A stretch of DNA of 9,664 nucleotides, taken from an uncultured Dorea sp. Lineage in GTDB: Bacteria > Bacillota > Clostridia > Lachnospirales > Lachnospiraceae. Position numbers and translations under genes: made by a program. The stretch is from positions 1 through 9,664 of the forward strand of contig CAJTUQ010000099.1 of assembly GCA_910579335.1 (NCBI GenBank). The letters run 5' to 3'. This document shows, one piece after another, positions 6,401-9,664 of this stretch (positions within the stretch are counted from its first letter, which is position 1; each line of letters opens with the position of its first letter). The notes under the pieces were generated by a model. It was not told the origin of the DNA and made no database searches. It was given only the letters and a program-made list of their open reading frames with translations.

Positions 6401-9204
6401 TTACAGGAAAACAGGTAGAAAATGCCACGCTGTATTCAAAAGAATTACTGGAAGATGTACCGCTGCTGCCGCCGGGTTATGTCGGCGTGGAGCTGGAAAT
6501 GGAAGGAGACGGCGGGGAGGATACCCCTCAGGGGAGAATGGACAGCTTGTACCAGATTGCCGGATACCGTATCATGGGCGGTGATGTAGAAGAAAGCAGA
6601 GATTCGCTGCCTGTGCTCCCGCAGCAGAGGCAGGAAGGCGGTGCACAATATTATTTGGCGGCAATTCCTTTGTACCGTTTTGCGGGAGAAGGGGTCTCCT
6701 ACTATGGAGCAGTGAGTAAGCGGGCGGACATTGCCGTCGAGATTAGGGACGTGCTTGGAAATCGAGGAGAATTTGCCTGTGAGAGGGTGACGGGAACATA
6801 TAATGACTTGGTGATGGGTATAAACCGGATACCGGCAACGGCTTTTAGCTATGCGGTAATGTCCGGTGAAGCTTCGCCGCTGCTAGTTATCAGGGCGGAA
6901 TTTCTTAAGGATGAGAAGCCGGCAGCAAAAAGCGCTGAGACGCTTTCCGTGATGCTGTGGCAGCTTGGCTGCGAGGGAATGAGGGTAAGTGTCAAATGCA
7001 GTTTCCAAAAGGAGGAATTATATCTGGATGAACGGCAGTTTGAAATGCTGATAAAGTATGTCCGGGATGTGCAAGAAGCGCTGAGTGAAAGTAATCCGGC
7101 GGATGTTGTTTCGGATTTCGTTGTTTCGATTCCGTTGTCTGCGGATGAAGCACCTAAGGAAATTACTCCTCTGACTGTAACTATGACTGTCAGGCGCCCG
7201 GATGCTCCGCTGTCTTATGAGCCTTTGGAGAATGTGCTTCCAAAGGAAGCAAGGTATGCAGTCTGTGAGATAGCTCCTGCCTTAAATGGTGCGAGATTGG
7301 AAAGCGAGCCGTTTATACTTGACTTTGAACGGGCGTTTCAAAATCTTCGGCTTGCACAGGGTGCGGACGGGTGGTGTTGCGTACCGGTTGGAGAGGGATT
7401 AATTAAAGACATCTTTATTCGTCCGTACAGATGTACAATAGAAGGAAAGCGGATGAAATCACCGGAGTATTATTCTTACATGCCATTGTCGACTGTCCGT
7501 ATCAGCAGGAAAACGACAGCAACGGGTGCGGATGGGAGCGTGGCAGAGTACAGTTACCGGGAAATCGAGCTTGACGGGTGGATGCAGCGCTTCCTCCATG
7601 AATTGGAGAGTAATGTGCTCTCATGCAGCGCAGCCTGCATTGCGGCCGGACTCTGCCCTGAGATTCTGGAACGGGCTGTGGCGGCAAAGGAGGTACTTGC
7701 CGGGCAATTATCGCTTCGCGTGCAGACGCTGAGGGAGAGACCGTGGACTAACGATGCGGAGGGAAAAGTAGATGCATTTGTCCGAAAGAGGGCTGAGGAC
7801 TATTTTCGCACAGACCTTGAGCTGGCTTATTCTATGAATGTAATCGCAGTGTATGAAGCAGGCTTTGAGGCTTCCTCTTATTGCAGGATGGAATTGGATA
7901 TTGCGTGCAAGGAGGATAAGACTGTACGTCCTTCAAAGCTTTCAACGAAAGAGAAAGCAGTGTGCCTGTTTGTAGATACCGGTGCTTTGCGGCGGGCATT
8001 TTCTTTGAATGTGGATGCGCTGTTATCGAATTTGGAGTATAACATTCAGCTGGAGAAAGACGGGTATGAAAGCTCAGATTGGCTGAGACTTGTGCATCCG
8101 TTTGGAAAAGAGGATGCGTTTGTGGATGTGGATTTCGCTTCAGATATCATGGTACCCAATCCGAGAAAGGAATGTCCGGCAGCTCCCTCCCTATTGTCAC
8201 AGGAGATACTCCCGGCGGGATTTTTGAGATGGAGCTACCGTGCAGTATGCCAGTGCCGCTGTTTTGAACAGTACAGCATTTATCTGAAAGTCCGTTTCTC
8301 AAAAGAAAGGATGCAGAAAAATGCAGCGGGCAGAGATTTGTTTGACGTATTGGCATGTTATGACCAGCGCCGGGAGGAGATTCTTTGTGCGCTTGGAAAA
8401 AGCGGGGATGAATTTGCAGCAGCCTATGAAGAAATGGCGCATTTTGCTGAGGAGGTATCAGAAGTATTTCCGGAAACAGGAGAGAGATTGTCAGAGCCGC
8501 ACTCCGGACAGGAAGAAAATGAGATTACCGTAAAGATTGAGATTGTACAAAGTGACGGAGTACGGTTTCTGGCGGAGCCTACGGCAGACAGCAGGATACA
8601 ATTGGAAAGATGGGGCGCAGAGCTTGGGGATATATCACTCGTATCCGGCGGGGAAGCCGGAGAATTGATGCAGTTTTCAGTTGTGTTAGAAAATCTTCCA
8701 ATCTATGAATGTCAGAGGGCAAAGGCATCGGTCTGGCTGCTCCAGAATGAAAACATATTCAGAGAAAGCAAAGAGCGGGTAAGGGAAGGATTCATTTTCC
8801 GCACGGAGCCCGTGTCATCCACCGAGCTTAAGGTTTACCAAAATTACGGGGGGTTGCGTTTGCCAAGAAGCGCAGGAGATAACACAGCCGAAAATACGGT
8901 AAAAGCTTTATGGGATTACATGGAATTTGATACAGGTGGGATATCTGCGGATATTTCGGTATGGTATCTGTATCCTCTGATTCACGGTGAGAATATGGGT
9001 ATCCGGCTTCCGGTTACCTTTATTCCGAATGCGGTAAATGACACAATTCAAAAAGATGCGGCCATTGTGAAGACAGTAGAAAACATTCGGTCATGGTATC
9101 GTGAAAACCGTGTGGAAGAAGGGGAAGGATACCTGCGGTTTGAGATAACCGTATATGGCCTGGAAGACAGCCAGACACTGCTGAGCGCTGTGGTAGAGGC
9201 ATAG
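433..9204 (+). CDS. Giant (2,923-residue) beta-rich, LysM-containing protein of unknown function
   Basis: This single intact frame codes for roughly 330 kDa. The start is set by GGAGGG and the stop is TAG at 9202. The N-terminus (MTLQELYKELQMKC) is not a signal peptide, so the product is probably cytosolic or leaves by a non-Sec route. Seen in order: a beta-rich region to about residue 1111 with repeated amphipathic hairpins; glycine-rich hydrophobic stretches at about 937-1012; alternating strands at 1029-1110; a helical part at about 1297-1370; a LysM-like motif at 1384-1431 (YIIREGDTF) with a weaker half-motif near 1499 (VPGDTVERLA); blocks RFFLQGLRVP (1675) with TTGLYQLLGQQF (1701-1712), and FLRLLWECSVIGGGYYLKL (1934); block VPVGEGLIKDI...PLST (2317-2354); and a C-terminal beta region (2840-2920). 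From memory, the N-terminal third resembles DUF6603-type proteins and the later blocks recur in giant LysM proteins of other bacteria; neither was searched. No catalytic motif is seen. A structural or scaffold role is possible but unproven. Confidence 0.9.
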   Translation: MTLQELYKELQMKCQGDTFVLTSDTAEGGYRMLLSAAAVSALTVRKAQISYFGGGIEICGASDFLASQSIEENGFFLRTTVNEYGVILYNLTITARGQKRFGDFFGSLPQSLFFDGKKQVYRECVYADFIISYPVVTIDDESVFESMPFRITGTVSLQSSGVWKRYADILPEKCPAEGAFAMRNSPLGRRKALIDLKLPLTHKITLPAIGEAKLALRLCSVKADAYTFAQEPYFSKSFLIFLTSVKNLTDSIAFYTELFSGNYFLTLGAAFPKGLSIGNIVNFFVSLFDIEETSLLLPENTFLNTFGLKELQLDFSQSDERFADSLEHIRITCGLERPWDMPVPYVTMEALTAVWEMSWLGEDVPLTSLYAAARFSMKLGKIKFLLDTGGYLPQMRFFGELNMTEHPALSDMMESFNVAAPKEWNAGEKQLVSARVMLDVPERIFAVDANIGDVLEFHIGSLHIVLEGLEISAEIGPSLSKFRVGGTFGFGEGEDYFSFALRADYDKGWLFKGTLLSGEVNIGKLIWKMFQIPVSGEELFRVVLDDFSVEYETGTGRFSLTASFYTSWFTVLGVTPKLGGRILLKKEDSKQEEFYGSALAYVDVEIFRILVQLDDFYSKNPSWLFRLEFGGSYLCAAYERDEREDEILTVSMGGTTLGGLVEAFVNLINPNAKFTLPAPWNLLNKIELSRFLLIFNTTKKTVSFLYQVDLDIAGLMQIKKVGLKYEKKSGKNTLRFILTGRLLTEEYTESAPLSWDVLDEKPPENKASNGIKLEVYYVGIGQHLDTGGVVRSDSIREALNELKKQITPDTSGGLLGLKYSKDADWLFGVDFKISDMFRFGMVLNDPALYGALIQVEASEESPLAMFNGLSFELLYKKISDETGMFRISFMMPERFRRFELGIITIMLGQIIVEIYTNGSFLVDFGFPHQDDYGKFFGLEFYIFTGKGGVYFGAFKGDAAKSVPQIVNGAFTPVLLLGIGLRVGLGRSFDLGIVKAGVALELFGIFEGVLAFFKPDEESVRQNPEVKEAVYYRVRAKAGIMGCLFLSVDLKIITLNVTAEIMVWCELVLESCRKAEVEMELSLKLEAKIKILFFKISFSFHFRQNVSFTFGEDEKTPWILQEECVNRRMGICAEMRNGRLEEHVFRTDKIGDWSINVKYSPLVSVTEPVFRTADAGSLDYCVAFLGVIAREDFFSFYTMMVQWILAGWDGETVSCEMVQALKRAEQSVDYDSICRFFDNNLQMRAELAAAVQNEEKEGGVFPMLPQIILRVGEKETDYSRNLADGEYIRALWEYFERLRPQMQEQKTVLEEGLEESLPLAAVIMTDWVRLILSEILRRLKNIYQSLEVWTEDLLDTAESCHTGMTELLRANPDVRLSLHVFPKLSYIIREGDTFASIWEKYELDIEDMWTEVGEKAGIIRQGAVFETGRIVFDNRDACLTEGEAAVFFFVRLHPYEIDSVYSRYADTILKENQQLTGDWECLKQGGQPIRLPGGRTWRPVPGDTVERLAKCVLMWEKTAEGAGSALEEWMVFRESFAAQNGGDESGVLDCYEFAGSSYIDGDLTANALFRRVYWDDFEDRGSLSKTGLWGQDILSPLSSIGLLRAKTKVTDTASEILGKGFCSIDELASALETGGGALETRQRVKILSVPELEKETLREILITQDHSGEIMAIVSRFFLQGLRVPKPEEKIRERVRKGQSSGTTGLYQLLGQQFSLLRPEEDHVLALKKGSPACTWLQVDEEEKLLTAETIRKLLPSGIRKVLQGPRQRQAFGKSARCWTLSRLSKLRECREQKVFYRSVAILPEDLQNYIRTAKEMPVLKVNQTETKDFFFGCMLEIELEKENGDGLYYVYGIAAPERGMLRRLINSGISSLRIAYLPSELDSDAGSYVSDDFSDNSVLVKTNTSRETHMYPIYRRNEPDKYRYSATLGQPDCFLRLLWECSVIGGGYYLKLLGAKLPDGIWDENQRAKICILSLYDGQRRTQITSNCIVTGKQVENATLYSKELLEDVPLLPPGYVGVELEMEGDGGEDTPQGRMDSLYQIAGYRIMGGDVEESRDSLPVLPQQRQEGGAQYYLAAIPLYRFAGEGVSYYGAVSKRADIAVEIRDVLGNRGEFACERVTGTYNDLVMGINRIPATAFSYAVMSGEASPLLVIRAEFLKDEKPAAKSAETLSVMLWQLGCEGMRVSVKCSFQKEELYLDERQFEMLIKYVRDVQEALSESNPADVVSDFVVSIPLSADEAPKEITPLTVTMTVRRPDAPLSYEPLENVLPKEARYAVCEIAPALNGARLESEPFILDFERAFQNLRLAQGADGWCCVPVGEGLIKDIFIRPYRCTIEGKRMKSPEYYSYMPLSTVRISRKTTATGADGSVAEYSYREIELDGWMQRFLHELESNVLSCSAACIAAGLCPEILERAVAAKEVLAGQLSLRVQTLRERPWTNDAEGKVDAFVRKRAEDYFRTDLELAYSMNVIAVYEAGFEASSYCRMELDIACKEDKTVRPSKLSTKEKAVCLFVDTGALRRAFSLNVDALLSNLEYNIQLEKDGYESSDWLRLVHPFGKEDAFVDVDFASDIMVPNPRKECPAAPSLLSQEILPAGFLRWSYRAVCQCRCFEQYSIYLKVRFSKERMQKNAAGRDLFDVLACYDQRREEILCALGKSGDEFAAAYEEMAHFAEEVSEVFPETGERLSEPHSGQEENEITVKIEIVQSDGVRFLAEPTADSRIQLERWGAELGDISLVSGGEAGELMQFSVVLENLPIYECQRAKASVWLLQNENIFRESKERVREGFIFRTEPVSSTELKVYQNYGGLRLPRSAGDNTAENTVKALWDYMEFDTGGISADISVWYLYPLIHGENMGIRLPVTFIPNAVNDTIQKDAAIVKTVENIRSWYRENRVEEGEGYLRFEITVYGLEDSQTLLSAVVEA
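1321..3765 (+). other. Beta-strand-rich, DUF6603-like region within the giant protein
   Basis: This covers residues about 297-1111. A hairpin module recurs: a short leucine-rich strand, an aromatic-centred strand (LDDF, LSRF or similar), a polar turn often containing T-G or T-K, and a second strand with S/T-F alternation. Examples start near residues 303 (FGLKELQLDF), 540 (VVLDDFSVEYETGTGRFSL), 684 (IELSRFLLIFNTTKKTVSF) and 866 (GLSFELLYKKISDETGMFRISF). Near the end, residues 937-1012 are Gly/Val/Leu/Phe-rich. Residues 1077-1110 alternate hydrophobic and polar residues almost perfectly (EMELSLKLEAKIKI, then FKISFSFHF). That terminal pattern is what I remember of DUF6603 proteins. The family match is unverified; the strand pattern itself is read directly. 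Confidence 0.5.
4582..4725 (+). other. LysM-like domain within the giant protein
   Basis: Residues 1384-1431 begin SYIIREGDTFASIWEKYEL and end with RQGAVFETGRIVF. The order is the LysM one: a Y-x-[IV]-x-x-G-D-T strand/turn, an SIW-KY helix that takes the place of the usual SIA-KY, a second helix carrying the position of the usual NP-like turn (here EKAG), and a final strand with the G-x-x-[IV] pattern. LysM domains classically bind N-acetylglucosamine polymers such as peptidoglycan, but in tail-like and baseplate proteins they act as structural modules. With no secretion signal here, the second role is the more plausible one; that is inference. Confidence 0.65.
5317..5349 (+). repeat. Short in-frame direct repeat, 21-base period
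   Basis: The 12-mer GCGCTTGAAACC occurs at 5317-5328 and again at 5338-5349. The 21-base period equals seven codons, so the protein reads ALETGGG then ALET again. It looks like a small in-frame slippage duplication inside the giant gene, with no evident regulatory meaning. Confidence 0.5.
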
Positions 9205-9282
9205 ATGGGGACGGGGAATATGCGGAAGGGCGGCAAGGGATACAAAGATGCAAGCGATGAGACGGGGCAAAAGATAGTATAA
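9205..9282 (+). other. 25-codon frame immediately after the giant gene's stop
   Basis: An ATG directly abuts the TAG stop of the giant gene (TAGATG) in the same frame, and the frame runs 25 codons to TAA at 9280-9282. The AGAGG at 9195-9199 lies five bases upstream and could serve as a coupled ribosome binding site. The encoded peptide starts MGTGNMRKGGKGYK and is small and basic. It could be a coupled micro-ORF, a readthrough extension, or chance. I do not recognise it, and chance is the default explanation at this length. Confidence 0.15.
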
Positions 9283-9356
9283 ATTGTTAAAATATTTTGA
9301 AATAATGGGGGAAATGGCGGCTCATGTCCAAAAAACGACCATTCGAGGTCATCGGG

Positions 9357-9384
9357 TTGAATGAAGAGAGAAAATATTTATAAT
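9357..9384 (+). promoter_or_regulatory. Sigma-70/SigA-type promoter candidate for the downstream gene
   Basis: TTGAAT (9357-9362, four of six to TTGACA) is followed after 16 bases by a perfect TATAAT (9379-9384). Transcription would start near 9391 and leave a leader of about 170 bases before the ATG at 9560. Spacer length and -10 quality make this the best promoter in the window. A weaker alternative is TATAGT at 9499-9504, which lacks a good -35 box. Confidence 0.5.
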
Positions 9385-9409
9385 TAAAAAGTAGGAGAGT
9401 GGCAGGAAG

Positions 9410-9445
9410 ATGGCTGCCATGCGGAGAGATGGGGATGGTGGATAA
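9410..9445 (+). other. Possible 11-codon leader peptide frame
   Basis: An ATG at 9410 opens MAAMRRDGDGG and ends with TAA at 9443-9445. The stop lies inside the left arm of the hairpin at 9440-9458. AGGA at 9404-9407 is close to the ATG (two bases) and GGAG at 9394-9397 is twelve bases away, so the ribosome site is poor. The frame lies within the transcript expected from the 9357-9384 promoter. A translated leader overlapping a terminator-like stem fits an attenuator layout, but there is no run of a single regulatory amino acid. Confidence 0.15.
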
Positions 9446-9469
9446 TTTGTAGTTATCCGTTGGTTTTTT
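9440..9469 (+). terminator. Weak intrinsic terminator or attenuator candidate
   Basis: GGATAA (9440-9445) pairs with TTATCC (9453-9458) around a 7-base loop, and the stem can be lengthened only by G-U pairs. Five bases later there is a run of six T (9464-9469). The stem is short and AU-rich, so termination would be inefficient. It could end readthrough from the giant gene or act as an attenuator in the leader of the downstream gene. Confidence 0.3.
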
Positions 9470-9521
9470 GCTAAATCAATTCAAGGAAAAGATTTAATTA
9501 TAGTATTAAAATGTCAGCATC

Positions 9522-9547
9522 CATAGAATTTTTAATCTATGATAGAT
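9522..9547. promoter_or_regulatory. Overlapping inverted repeats just before the ribosome binding site
   Basis: ATCTAT-G-ATAGAT at 9535-9547 is a perfect 13-base palindrome ending right at the Shine-Dalgarno sequence. Its left arm can instead pair with CATAGA at 9522-9527 (partner TCTATG at 9536-9541, 8-base loop). The two foldings are mutually exclusive. The element could be a repressor operator or a small RNA hairpin affecting translation. It is AT-rich and short, so chance is not excluded. Confidence 0.3.
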
Positions 9548-9554
9548 AAAGGAG
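9548..9554 (+). promoter_or_regulatory. Shine-Dalgarno site of the downstream gene
   Basis: AAAGGAG lies five bases before the ATG at 9560. It is close to ideal for a Firmicute and fixes the start of the gene that runs off the right edge. Confidence 0.8.
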
Positions 9555-9559
9555 TAAAA

Positions 9560-9664
9560 ATGGCCATAGAACCTAAAATACATATAGGACATGCAAATGA
9601 AGGACGATATTCAGCTAATAAAAAATTTACAGATAGAATTGTATATAAAGACGTTTTTTGGAAT
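9560..9664 (+). CDS. N-terminal fragment of an unidentified protein, possibly an NTPase/TPR-type regulator
   Basis: Only 35 codons are visible, beginning MAIEPKIHIGHANEGRYS and ending in VFWN at the window edge. The start is firm because of the AAAGGAG site. The stretch NKKFTDRIVYKDVFW resembles the F-T-[DN]-R-x(5)-F-[WE] pattern that often opens STAND-type NTPases and TPR proteins, where it precedes the P-loop domain. That is a memory-based pattern match on very few residues and is weak. The segment is far more AT-rich (about 29% GC by hand count over 105 bases) than the giant gene. It has its own promoter candidate upstream, so it need not belong to the same transcription unit. The P-loop, if any, would lie outside the window. 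Confidence 0.7.
   Translation, partial: MAIEPKIHIGHANEGRYSANKKFTDRIVYKDVFWN

Larger units (their letters stand above)
9205..9559. other. AT-rich intergenic stretch, 355 bases
   Basis: No protein gene longer than 25 codons is supported here. The first ~80 bases keep the GC-richer, purine-rich style of the giant gene, and from about 9281 the sequence turns AT-rich. It holds a promoter candidate, a small leader frame, a weak terminator-like hairpin, a palindrome and the downstream ribosome binding site, each listed separately. A short inverted repeat GACC-ATTCGA-GGTC (9337-9350) lies just before the -35 box and might be an operator half-site pair, but at 4 bp it is weak. No tRNA-like or other structured RNA was recognised. 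Confidence 0.6.

Noticed and set aside
433..9204. Tc-toxin/Rhs or non-ribosomal peptide synthetase identity for the giant gene
   Set aside because: Size alone suggested these, but there are no YD/Rhs repeats, no neuraminidase-like or TcA signature that I can see, and no adenylation, condensation or carrier-protein motifs.
9305..9383. Two overlapping ~19-codon frames (MGEMAAHVQKTT... and MSKKRPFEVIGLNEERKYL)
   Set aside because: The second looks protein-like, but both are very short, lack well-spaced ribosome sites, and overlap the promoter boxes. They could be a remnant of a decayed gene, but that cannot be supported.
9400..9419. TGGCAG/CTGCCA hairpin as a terminator
   Set aside because: The stem is 6 bp and is followed by purine-rich GCGGAGAG with no T-tract, so it is not an intrinsic terminator by itself.
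1..9664. CRISPR array, tRNA/rRNA, insertion sequence or transposase
   Set aside because: No regularly spaced repeats, no cloverleaf-like segments, no terminal inverted repeats and no transposase motifs were seen on either strand.

Overview
The window reads as a low-to-mid GC Firmicute, most likely a Clostridia/Lachnospiraceae-type genome. The reasons are strong purine-rich Shine-Dalgarno sites, consensus-like promoter boxes in an AT-rich spacer, and mixed codon use with many cysteines. This is an inference from style only; no rRNA or marker gene is present. All supported genes lie on the + strand.

Layout: (1) Bases 1-391 hold the 3' end of a ComEC/Rec2-like metallo-beta-lactamase-fold hydrolase, cut by the left window edge. 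(2) After a 41-base gap comes one uninterrupted giant gene (433-9204) for a protein of 2,923 residues, roughly 330 kDa. It has no signal peptide. Its first ~1,110 residues are beta-strand-rich with repeated amphipathic hairpins and glycine-rich hydrophobic stretches, resembling (from memory, not searched) the large proteins annotated with DUF6603. A helical linker and a single LysM-like motif (about residues 1384-1431) follow, then ~1,490 further residues with recognisable motif blocks but no assignable enzyme. (3) Bases 9205-9559 are an AT-rich non-coding stretch with a good promoter candidate, a weak hairpin plus T-tract, a perfect short palindrome and a strong ribosome binding site. (4) At 9560 a third gene begins and is cut by the right edge after 35 codons. 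Its start resembles the N-termini of some NTPase/TPR-type regulatory proteins, but the call is weak.

The hydrolase and the giant gene probably form one transcription unit. The third gene probably has its own promoter and is markedly more AT-rich. The combination of a ComEC-like MBL hydrolase, a giant LysM-containing beta-rich protein and a possible NTPase suggests a multi-component accessory system of unknown function. What the system does cannot be read from this window.
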